Shown here: piece after piece, positions 1 through 5,495 of the stretch
Position numbering within the stretch: the stretch's first letter is position 1
Layout: every line of letters begins with the position of its first letter
The notes under the pieces: generated by a model
What the model saw: the letters and a program-made list of their open reading frames with translations, nothing else
What the model was told of the DNA's origin: nothing
Databases searched by the model: none
Program-made: the position numbers and the translations under genes
DNA from: Thermoproteota archaeon
Lineage (GTDB): Archaea; Korarchaeota; Korarchaeia; Korarchaeales; Korarchaeaceae
Length of the DNA stretch: 7,021 bases
NCBI GenBank assembly: GCA_003661265.1
Contig: QMVU01000061.1
Location: 1 to 7,021 of the forward strand
Reading direction: 5' to 3'

Positions 1-158
1 GTTCTCATATCCTGAGACAGCACTCCTACCTAAGCTTTACGTTAGCTATGGCATTAAATACTTAAAGTAAGCGCGCGCTCGCTAAAGGATAGACCGATTC
101 CCTTTCCAGTTATCATGATACTCTGGAGGCTTAAAGAAGCTCAGCGCGAGGATGGAAG
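1..158. other. Left-edge region without a supported gene
   Basis: No convincing gene lies here. A short frame open from the left edge (2-70, +) encodes about 22 residues ending in a lysine and TAA. It could be the tail of an upstream gene, but another frame (3-65) is equally open, so neither is called. An AT-rich stretch at 53-67 (ATTAAATACTTAAAG) resembles an archaeal TATA element reading rightward and would start a transcript near 80-90. It is followed by an alternating GC tract (GCGCGCGCTCGC, 71-82). GAGG at 148-151 is a possible ribosome binding site for the next ORF. Confidence 0.4.
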
Positions 159-377
159 TTGAGAGAGAACTCCGGTGTTAAAGTGGCTACAGGATGTGTC
201 TATAGATACATGGAGCTAGCCCTACTAGCAGGCGAGTCGTTGGAGGGAGAAAGCCTTTCTAGAGCTATTAGCTGGCTTCTAAAAGTTCAAAAAAGGATAA
301 TGGGTTTCCAACAAATGAAACCGCCTCCTATGGAGAAGCGTGCGCTATCCTATGATGGAATGGTCTTAGCGCTATGA
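159..377 (+). CDS. Doubtful small ORF, 72 aa, unknown function
   Basis: I do not recognise this ORF. It begins with TTG, preceded by GAGG seven bases upstream, a usable Shine-Dalgarno. An in-frame TAA at 132-134 rules out a longer version. The predicted protein has a helical middle (roughly residues 18-48, leucine-rich with an SLSRAISWLLKVQ stretch) and a short proline patch (KPPPM). It has no membrane segment or cysteine motif. It runs tail-to-tail into the phosphatidyltransferase gene on the other strand and overlaps its 3' end by 28 bases. A TATA-like stretch lies about 100 bases upstream. It could be a real small protein, a decayed fragment, or chance. The ribosome binding site is the main argument for it; the lack of a recognisable family and the overlap argue against. 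Confidence 0.3.
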   Translation: MRENSGVKVATGCVYRYMELALLAGESLEGESLSRAISWLLKVQKRIMGFQQMKPPPMEKRALSYDGMVLAL

Positions 378-1024
378 AGCGCCTTAAACCCGAGTATAAG
401 GTATGCTATGGCAGTGGCCCCGCAGTGAAGCAGTATCGTCCAGAAAGCCATTAGAGGTCTCCCAACTAGGTACCAGAAAAGCATATGCAATATGTAGACG
501 CTTCTCCTGCCATCTAACTTAGTTACAAGTCGAGCAGCGCCACAATGATACTTTAGGGACTTTCCTGTCGATATCCAGATTACGTTATAGACATGCCTCA
601 CTAATGAGTCCAAGATAAGCCAGGTTAGACCTAAGGTTATGTAAAGCTCCTCTCTAGTACTTGTCCAAGCCCACCAACAAAAGGCTGCGTACCAAGATTG
701 CTCGTATAGCATGTCAAAACTGTGTTCCAATTTCCCTATCATGGTTGGCCTCTTCCTAAGCCTAGCTAATTTGCCATCCACCCCGTCTAGCACTCCAACA
801 ATTATAGCAAGAGCCAGGCCCAGCGCTAATGAACCTTTAGTTATTAAGTATGCGGTGACCGCCGCCAACGCATAAGTTAGCAGTGAAATGTGGTCTGCCC
901 CTATCCAGTCAAAGTCGAACAGAAGATAAACTATGAGATCTTCAACCGGCTTGTGTAATAAGCTAATTACGTGGGTACCCTTTTGGAGTTCCTGTATCTC
1001 AGCCCACTTCTTGGAATTCAACAC
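350..1024 (-). CDS. CDP-alcohol phosphatidyltransferase family membrane protein
   Basis: Integral membrane enzyme of the CDP-alcohol phosphatidyltransferase fold, which moves a phosphoalcohol from a CDP-linked donor to an acceptor alcohol in lipid synthesis. The 224-residue protein carries the family signature at residues 80-88 (DGVDGKLAR), with Asp80, Asp83, Gly84, Ala87 and Arg88, then Gly97. The usual second half, G(x)3D(x)3D, is replaced by GKLEHSFDMLYE: His101 sits where the third Asp is expected and Asp104 is displaced. Hydrophobic segments lie near 46-60, 64-79, 110-121, 127-142, 176-190 and 192-212. The GTG at 1022-1024 is chosen because GGGAGGGAG precedes it by five bases; a TTG at 1078 would add 18 residues without such a site. 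Donor and acceptor cannot be read from sequence. Family assignment is firm, substrate unknown. Confidence 0.88.
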   Translation of the reverse strand: MLNSKKWAEIQELQKGTHVISLLHKPVEDLIVYLLFDFDWIGADHISLLTYALAAVTAYLITKGSLALGLALAIIVGVLDGVDGKLARLRKRPTMIGKLEHSFDMLYEQSWYAAFCWWAWTSTREELYITLGLTWLILDSLVRHVYNVIWISTGKSLKYHCGAARLVTKLDGRRSVYILHMLFWYLVGRPLMAFWTILLHCGATAIAYLILGFKALHSAKTIPS

Positions 1025-1029
1025 TTTAT

Positions 1030-1038
1030 CTCCCTCCC
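1030..1038 (-). promoter_or_regulatory. Strong Shine-Dalgarno that fixes the GTG start
   Basis: On the minus strand GGGAGGGAG is followed by ATAAA and then GTG. The purine run matches the archaeal 16S tail and favours the GTG at 1024 over the upstream TTG at 1078. Confidence 0.75.
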
Positions 1039-1108
1039 AGTAACAGATGCTGTAACAATGCTCGATGTAACGAAGCAAAAAATAAGCAGGAGCAAAGCCT
1101 GTTCGTGT

Positions 1109-1131
1109 CCTCCAACATCTCCTGTTGGAGG
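1109..1131. repeat. Perfect 9-bp inverted repeat at the predicted start site
   Basis: CCTCCAACA and its exact complement TGTTGGAGG flank a 5-base spacer (TCTCC). The repeat sits just downstream of the leftward TATA box and spans the expected transcription start. It could be an operator for a dimeric regulator or a hairpin at the 5' end of the mRNA. A smaller alternative pairing (CTCC with GGAG around AACA on the minus strand) is nested within it. Confidence 0.6.
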
Positions 1132-1134
1132 CGT

Positions 1135-1148
1135 ATTATATACTTTAC
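1135..1148 (-). promoter_or_regulatory. TATA box with BRE-like element for the phosphatidyltransferase gene
   Basis: The minus strand reads GTAAAGTATATAAT. TATATAAT is a near-ideal archaeal TATA box and the purine-rich GTAAAG before it resembles a BRE. Archaeal start sites usually lie about 25 bases downstream, which places +1 near 1113 and gives a leader of about 90 nt before the GTG at 1024. Confidence 0.55.
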
Positions 1149-1306
1149 CATTATTTGCAACCCCCTAGCAATCTCAATTACATTACATCCCCCAGTATTG
1201 GGACCTCCCATTATGGTCGATTCCTTACAGTGCTTTCTTCTAATCATCCAGCCCAAACCGTGAGTTATCTTCTGGGTAGAGGATAACCTTTCAATAGGAG
1301 TTTTGA

Positions 1307-1327
1307 GAATCAGGAAAGCGGTGATTC
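1307..1327 (+). promoter_or_regulatory. Ribosome binding site overlapping a hairpin
   Basis: GAATCA (1307-1312) pairs exactly with TGATTC (1322-1327) across nine bases. The Shine-Dalgarno GGTGA (1320-1324) lies partly inside the right arm, seven bases before the ATG at 1332. It matches the archaeal 16S tail well and supports that start. Whether the hairpin masks it is inference. Confidence 0.45.
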
Positions 1328-1331
1328 ATCG

Positions 1332-1778
1332 ATGAAGGACATAGGGCTTAAGATAGTAGGAGCTACCATGATCTTGCACGCCCTAATATGGCTTTTCCTA
1401 TCAGTTAATTGCCTAAGAGTGCTCATCTGGCTGATTAGAGGTCCTGTTGAGACGGGATTACATCCACTTCTCTGGCCTTTTGGAGGTCCCATAATGTCCT
1501 TATTTGGCCTTATAGGTGTGATAGGATTTGCTCTCTTAGCGATTATATGCGCAATTTTTGGATTGATAGCCATGTTCTGGGCCAGATCTATCCTCCATTC
1601 AAGATCTAGGAGAGCCTTCATCTTAGCCGTCATAATCTACGCGGTGCTCTTGCTTATATGCGCTCTACCCTTGGTGAGAAATTCTCCTCCTGTCATCTTC
1701 ATAGTGGAGGTCGCGGTAAATGGCCTTGGCCTAATTGGCGGCATGCTACACATATTTCACGAAACTAGAGGGAGCTGA
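1332..1778 (+). CDS. Small four-helix membrane protein, unknown function
   Basis: I do not recognise a family. The 148-residue protein is very hydrophobic, with membrane segments near residues 8-34, 50-80, 92-112 and 119-138. Short basic loops (SRSRR around 90-94) give a likely orientation with that loop in the cytoplasm. There is no catalytic motif, and no cysteine or histidine cluster that would suggest a metal site; Pro/Gly-rich turns lie between helices 1 and 2. The start is ATG with GGTGA seven bases before it. The gene stands alone: it follows a 307-nt control region and ends 16 bases from the stop of the convergent desulfidase gene. A T5 run directly after its stop may terminate the transcript. 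Reading frame and composition support a genuine gene; function is unknown. Confidence 0.75.
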   Translation: MKDIGLKIVGATMILHALIWLFLSVNCLRVLIWLIRGPVETGLHPLLWPFGGPIMSLFGLIGVIGFALLAIICAIFGLIAMFWARSILHSRSRRAFILAVIIYAVLLLICALPLVRNSPPVIFIVEVAVNGLGLIGGMLHIFHETRGS

Positions 1779-1783
1779 TTTTT
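1779..1783 (+). terminator. Possible oligo-T terminator
   Basis: TTTTT follows the TGA of the small membrane protein directly, in the 16-base gap between convergent genes. Archaeal RNA polymerase can stop at T-runs without a hairpin. The run is short, so support is modest. Confidence 0.3.
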
Positions 1784-1794
1784 CTTGTCGCCCG

Positions 1795-2325
1795 CTACGC
1801 CTTTATTAGAGCCTTGATCCTCTCCAAAGATCCTTGAATGTCTTTCCAATCCCATTCCTCGAAAACAAGTCCTTCCAACTTCTTGCTAAGCTCTTCCATA
1901 AATATTCCTTTTTTGCCCACTTTTGTGTATTCTTTGGCCTCATGCGGAGGTCCCATCCAGCTCTCTGAAGATCCTGATTCTGAAACACCACAGGAGGGAC
2001 TTCCCTTTATGCCTACTACACCTAAGACTTCATAATCGTTTCTCAAGTATTCTGTAACAAGATCTTTCATCTCTTGAGCCAATTTCCCGCAGTAATTCCT
2101 AAATCCAGGGTTATCAAATTGCTCTCTCACACCCCAGAATCTCCTTAACCCATAGAAGTATGTTTCGGGACATGGCAACTGAACTATACCTATTCCCTCC
2201 TTCATGATGAGTTGAAGCAATTCTTCAACGACTCCCTTCCTCCTGGCCTTCCCTATCACCACAGAATTTTGATTCAGCAGACAGTGAGCCAGCAGGATGA
2301 TCCTACTAGATCTGCTATCCCTCAA
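1795..2325 (-). CDS. TudS-related (DUF523-like) putative desulfidase
   Basis: A 176-residue soluble protein resembling the TudS/DUF523 group. The characterised member is a thiouracil desulfidase using a [4Fe-4S] cluster held by three cysteines. Matching features are LLAHCLLNQNS (Cys15), QLPCPE (Cys52) and GSPSCGV (Cys112), plus the conserved GLRRFWGVREQFDNP stretch at 59-73. Cys79 is an extra cysteine. Cys15, Cys52 and Cys112 are the likely cluster ligands. The HCLLNQNS and PCPETYFYGL wording fits the shorter TudS-related subgroup rather than classic DUF523, so the natural substrate is unknown; removal of sulfur from a thiolated base or thioamide is inference. The start is TTG with GGGGT four bases upstream, and no ATG alternative leaves the first cysteine intact. 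It is divergent from the lipid-kinase-like gene and convergent with the small membrane protein. Confidence 0.8.
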   Translation of the reverse strand: MRDSRSSRIILLAHCLLNQNSVVIGKARRKGVVEELLQLIMKEGIGIVQLPCPETYFYGLRRFWGVREQFDNPGFRNYCGKLAQEMKDLVTEYLRNDYEVLGVVGIKGSPSCGVSESGSSESWMGPPHEAKEYTKVGKKGIFMEELSKKLEGLVFEEWDWKDIQGSLERIKALIKA

Positions 2326-2350
2326 CTTAACCCCAAGAAGATAGTTGGCA

Positions 2351-2381
2351 AGATAAATTCAAATTCTCATTATTTTATTAA
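2351..2381. promoter_or_regulatory. Divergent promoter region
   Basis: An AT-rich block sits between two divergent genes. Leftward, GAATTTATC (about 2352-2360, minus strand) would place a start near 2330, five bases from the TTG at 2325. Rightward, TTTTATTAA (2373-2381) would place one near 2402, at the AGGAG (2401-2405) that precedes the ATG at 2411. Both are TATA-like by sequence and spacing only. Confidence 0.4.
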
Positions 2382-2410
2382 GGGATGAAAGTGCTTCCTA
2401 AGGAGTCAGG

Positions 2411-3127
2411 ATGCTAACATATGGGGACGTTCTAAGGAAGGTAGTGCACTTCTTACTCATAGTAGCTCTAGCGATTCCACTGTACTGGAGAGGAGTAGTG
2501 GAGACATTCTTCCTTCAGGATTACCTACCAGCAGTAGAGACCCTCTCTGATCCTGGTGTTGTTTACGCATTGGTCTTAATAGGAGCGGCTTTCATAAATG
2601 CTGTCAGGATAAGGGGTCCTATCTCCAGGGAGAAGGTCATTGAGTTCAGGAAAAAAGCTGCTGAAATAGGTCCATTTGGAAAGAAGATAGAGGAACTGCT
2701 TGAGGCAGTGGATTCTCTCATTAATGCAATGCAGAGAGAGTACGAGAGACGGGCTGGATACTTGGGCTTAGTCTACGGGACCATAGGGATCTTCACTGCG
2801 TACTCCCTCTTCGGATACGAGGTTGTGTATGGGATATCTGCCATGGCCACGACGGACATATTCTCCTCCCTCATCGGCATGGCATTCGGCAAGAGGAGGA
2901 TCCCGTTTTCAAATGGGACTTTTGAGGGAACGATAGCTGGCTTTCTATCTTTTCTCTTACCGCTTCTCATTGTGGAACCTCCGTGGAGGGCATTCATCTT
3001 GGCCCTATCCGCCTCCTTTGCTGAGGTGTACGGGGTCGAGGACAACCTCTCAGTCCCCCTATTCGTCTCATTTGTCTCTTGGTTGACGAGAGAATTTAGC
3101 GTATTACTGCCCTCTTACCCATTTTAG
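2411..3127 (+). CDS. Dolichol kinase / CTP-dependent lipid kinase family membrane protein
   Basis: A 238-residue polytopic membrane protein of the SEC59/phosphatidate-cytidylyltransferase-like superfamily, whose members phosphorylate polyprenols with CTP or attach CMP to phospholipids. Signature elements appear in the usual order: RKVVHF at 9-14; AMATTDIFSSLIGMAFGKRR at 144-163 (Asp149, Gly156, Lys161); FEGTIAGF at 171-178; and AEVYGVEDNLSVPL at 204-217 (Glu205, Asp211, Asn212). The usual Gly-Asp before FxSL is Thr-Asp here. Residues 70-115 form a charged helical segment between membrane parts, probably cytoplasmic. The start is ATG with AAGGAG five bases before it. Likely acts on a membrane lipid such as dolichol-type polyprenol for glycosylation or an archaeal lipid intermediate; which one cannot be told. 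The nearby CDP-alcohol transferase offers a loose functional link. Family assignment is strong. Confidence 0.82.
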   Translation: MLTYGDVLRKVVHFLLIVALAIPLYWRGVVETFFLQDYLPAVETLSDPGVVYALVLIGAAFINAVRIRGPISREKVIEFRKKAAEIGPFGKKIEELLEAVDSLINAMQREYERRAGYLGLVYGTIGIFTAYSLFGYEVVYGISAMATTDIFSSLIGMAFGKRRIPFSNGTFEGTIAGFLSFLLPLLIVEPPWRAFILALSASFAEVYGVEDNLSVPLFVSFVSWLTREFSVLLPSYPF

Positions 3128-3164
3128 AGGTAGATTAAGGATTATGGAAGAACTTTCGTAACCA

Positions 3165-3190
3165 CCCTCCTTCAGCTTTTTTAAGGAAGG
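3165..3190 (+). promoter_or_regulatory. TATA-like / T-run element between two rightward genes
   Basis: CTTTTTTAAGG (3176-3186) could serve as the TATA box for the gene starting at 3215, putting +1 near 3205. The T6 run (3177-3182) could also end the upstream transcript. Flanking CCCTCCTT and AAGGAAGGG form an imperfect inverted repeat. Confidence 0.35.
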
Positions 3191-3214
3191 GCCTCAATCT
3201 GACATGGTGTATGC

Positions 3215-4414
3215 TTGAGGTCTGTACCGCATTTACTGGTAAGTGGCCATCAGGCCGAGCCTGAACTTGAACTGGCTACTTCTCTAGCGTATGTGGCCTC
3301 AAAAAGGAAGAAAGTGGGTTTCATAAGGAGAAGACCTGCCGAAGAGCTTGAGTTCATCGTTAAGGTGGGATGGCCAATCAGGACTTTGAGCTTAGACGAG
3401 AAGAAATTCCTTTTCGATCCCTTAGGCCTGTTTAAGATTCAATTGAAAATAGAGGCTATTGAGGACATAAGGGAGGCAATGCAGCAGATCTCAGGTCCAA
3501 TTTTCTCCATGGATGAGTTTAAGGAGAAGCTGGAGGAGGCGCTAAAGCTCATTCATGAACCTAAACTAGCTCAAGAGGTGAATGGATTCGTCCCTCCTTC
3601 GATTGTGGAGGTATTTGAGGAAATAGTTGGACATGAGGAAATACCTAGCATCGAACTTAGGGCTAGGATAAGCGAGGAGGAATTCTTAGAACAGATTAGT
3701 GGGGCTTTGAGCTATTCCAGCCAGTTAAAATCGGAGATAGCTGAAATAAGCAGTTACATCAATTCTTTAACGAAACATAAGGGCTCATGGGAGGGAGAGC
3801 TCAAGGAAAAGGAGGAGGAGATCAGGAGAACCTACGAGACTAGAATAGAGGACGCTAAACGCTACCTAGGCCAGAGAGCTGAACCGGAAGTAGAGAAGTT
3901 AAGGGCTGAGATGGAGAAGGAGATAGAAGATATTAGGAAGAGGATCTTGGAGCCCTTAAACGCTTTAGCATCCCTTGTGGAAAAGCTTGAGGAAGCAAAG
4001 AGCAGAAGAGAGATCTTCTTAAATGCCTTAGAGTGGGAAGTTCTAGGAGAAGGCTTGGAAGTAAATATTCCGTTCATGATTGCTTCCCTAATAGGGAAGG
4101 AAGGGAGAAGGTTCATCACAATACCTCCATCGAACCTCTCAAAGGTTGGCATTGGAGGAAAGCTCAAGAAGGCGTTTGGAGCTATCGTCGTTCCGATAGA
4201 GACGAGATCACCAATTTACGAGGAAATGAGGTCTCTTCTAGAGGAAGAGTTATCCAAAAACGTTGGATTCTCATCTTACATCTTAGAGATTGGGAGTAGA
4301 GCAGATCTCATCCAGAAATACAATGATCTCTTCATGAAGGGCGTAACTAGGTTGAGAGACATGGAAGTCCTTGATGAGGATGACTCTACGGAAGTAATGT
4401 CCATGACACTCTAG
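3215..4414 (+). CDS. Coiled-coil protein of unknown function, 399 aa
   Basis: I do not recognise a named family. Three parts can be seen. Residues 1-80 look like a compact alpha/beta domain (YVASKRKKVGFIRRRP, then VGWPIRTLSL and FDPLGLFKIQ). Residues 80-150 are helical and acidic. Residues 152-270 form a long charged helical coiled coil, interrupted near 187-192 (KHKGSW) and at 219-225 around a proline. Residues 280-380 return to a globular fold with NIPFMIASLIGKEGRRFITIPPS and a GIGGKLKKA turn, and the acidic tail ends DEDDSTEVMSM. There is no signal peptide or membrane segment, so it is probably cytosolic, and no nucleotide-binding P-loop. The start is TTG at 3215 with GGTG five bases upstream; an in-frame TGA at 3200 excludes a longer form. 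The architecture suggests a scaffold or self-associating protein, which is inference. Confidence 0.85.
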   Translation: MRSVPHLLVSGHQAEPELELATSLAYVASKRKKVGFIRRRPAEELEFIVKVGWPIRTLSLDEKKFLFDPLGLFKIQLKIEAIEDIREAMQQISGPIFSMDEFKEKLEEALKLIHEPKLAQEVNGFVPPSIVEVFEEIVGHEEIPSIELRARISEEEFLEQISGALSYSSQLKSEIAEISSYINSLTKHKGSWEGELKEKEEEIRRTYETRIEDAKRYLGQRAEPEVEKLRAEMEKEIEDIRKRILEPLNALASLVEKLEEAKSRREIFLNALEWEVLGEGLEVNIPFMIASLIGKEGRRFITIPPSNLSKVGIGGKLKKAFGAIVVPIETRSPIYEEMRSLLEEELSKNVGFSSYILEIGSRADLIQKYNDLFMKGVTRLRDMEVLDEDDSTEVMSMTL

Positions 4415-5364
4415 TAGGAGGGTGTTGTGCCGAGGACTACGTTCAACTTCATCAGCTTCCCCCTCCTAACAACGGTCACCTCTACTTTGCTTCCAGGAGT
4501 CTCCTCCCAGATCTGACCAATTAGATCGTCCATTCCCTTAACCTCAACTCCTTGAATTGCTACTATGACATCTCCGCTCCTCAAGCCAGCCTGCCAGGCC
4601 GGTCCTCCCCTTATCACGTTCACCACGAGAGCTCCCTTGCTCACGCCCAGTCCGTAATGTCTAGCCATCTTTGGATCAACGTCCACGCCATTTATGCCAA
4701 GCCACGGCCTTCTAACAAACCCTAGCCTTATTAGATCCTTTGCAACCTTCGAGACCAAGTTTATCGGAATAGCAAATCCTATTCCTTGGGCATAGGGTAT
4801 TATAGCTGTGTTCATGCCTATTACCTTCCCTTCTAGATCAACTAGAGGACCTCCGCTGTTCCCTGGGTTTATGGCGGCATCTGTCTGTATTAAGCCAGCT
4901 AAGAGTGGGCCTCTCTCAGTCCTTATGTGCCTTCCTAGGGCACTTATCACCCCGAAGGTAACCGTAGGCCCACCTGCAAGACCGAAAGAGTTGCCTATAG
5001 CTATGACAAATTGCCCTACTGAGAGCTTATCTGAGTCACCGAGTTCTACGGGTTCAAGATCGCTTCCCTTTATCTTCATTACAGCAACGTCTGTCCAAGG
5101 GTCTTTGCCAACAAGCCTGGCTTCTACCATTTCCCCGTTGTTCAAGTATACCTCCGCTCTCCTAACATCTGTAAGAACGTGAGCGTTTGTGACCACATGG
5201 CCTTCATCGTCTATTATAAAACCGGTTCCTACACCCTTGACCGGTACTGGGAGGAGGAAGACGCTAGGTAAGAGGCGTGTGGTGGTTATGTTTACCACGC
5301 TCCTCGTTAGCTTCTTCACAACATTCGCCACCTGCTCCTGCAATTCACTTGATGTTACCATCAC
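4411..5364 (-). CDS. HtrA/DegP-type S1C serine protease with one PDZ domain
   Basis: A 317-residue trypsin-fold protease. The triad is visible: His62 in VTNAHV, Asp92 in TDVAVMKI, and Ser170 in NPGNSGGPL. The oxyanion and activation-loop context (IGNSFGL at 123-129; AQGIGFAIP at 192-200) is intact, so it should be active. A single PDZ domain occupies about 220-312, with carboxylate-binding loop WLGINGV and the GLRSGDVIVAIQG core. HtrA proteins degrade or refold damaged proteins, usually as trimers. No signal peptide or anchor is present: the N terminus begins with a charged helix (SSELQEQVANVVKKL), so it is predicted to be cytosolic, unlike most bacterial relatives. The GTG at 5364 lies nine bases after GAGGG; the adjacent ATG at 5361 is an alternative. 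Its TAG overlaps the TAG of the convergent coiled-coil gene. Confidence 0.93.
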   Translation of the reverse strand: MMVTSSELQEQVANVVKKLTRSVVNITTTRLLPSVFLLPVPVKGVGTGFIIDDEGHVVTNAHVLTDVRRAEVYLNNGEMVEARLVGKDPWTDVAVMKIKGSDLEPVELGDSDKLSVGQFVIAIGNSFGLAGGPTVTFGVISALGRHIRTERGPLLAGLIQTDAAINPGNSGGPLVDLEGKVIGMNTAIIPYAQGIGFAIPINLVSKVAKDLIRLGFVRRPWLGINGVDVDPKMARHYGLGVSKGALVVNVIRGGPAWQAGLRSGDVIVAIQGVEVKGMDDLIGQIWEETPGSKVEVTVVRRGKLMKLNVVLGTTPSY

Positions 5365-5466
5365 CAGTATGGTCCCTCATCTTCCAAAAAAGTTAGTGGA
5401 GAGCAAGGACAGACCTTAGTCTACTTGAATTCTGATTTGCAGATTTGAAAGAATAGTTGGTCAATT

Positions 5467-5474
5467 CTATATTC
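5467..5474 (+). promoter_or_regulatory. TATA box supporting a leaderless ATG
   Basis: CTATATTC is centred 25-26 bases before the ATG at 5496. No Shine-Dalgarno precedes that ATG, so the transcript probably starts at or next to it, as is common in archaea. The element lies inside the longer frame that begins with TTG at 5457, which argues against that earlier start. Confidence 0.5.
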
Positions 5475-5495
5475 CCAGACTTACTAGTACAATTG

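Larger units (their letters stand above)
1025..1331. other. 307-nt intergenic region with divergent control signals
   Basis: This gap separates the leftward phosphatidyltransferase from the rightward small membrane protein. On the minus side it holds a TATA-like promoter, a perfect inverted repeat, and a T6 run at about 1079-1084. On the plus side it holds two 6-bp inverted repeats, the second overlapping the ribosome binding site of the gene at 1332. No tRNA, box C/D guide or other structured RNA was recognised. A leftward 76-codon frame (1026-1256) fills most of it but looks non-coding. Confidence 0.5.

Noticed and set aside
71..150. GCGCGCGCTCGC and AGCGCGAG as the arms of a structured RNA
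   Set aside because: Only about six bases pair over a 60-base loop; GC-alternating sequence makes this likely by chance.
1205..1235. GGTCGATTCC resembling a tRNA T-loop
   Set aside because: No flanking 5-bp T stem, no acceptor stem partner and no anticodon arm upstream.
1026..1256. Leftward 76-codon frame ending one base before the GTG of the phosphatidyltransferase gene, looking like a coupled small gene
   Set aside because: Its TTG start lacks a ribosome binding site, composition is irregular, and the TATA box and inverted repeat lie inside it. The abutment follows from the TAAAGTG wording.
4033..4299. 88-codon frame inside the coiled-coil gene
   Set aside because: Wholly contained in a longer, same-strand gene with better coding character; composition is typical of a shadow frame.
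4808..5182. 124-codon rightward frame opposite the HtrA gene
   Set aside because: Antisense shadow of an unmistakable protease; Ser/Pro/Thr-rich low-complexity translation.
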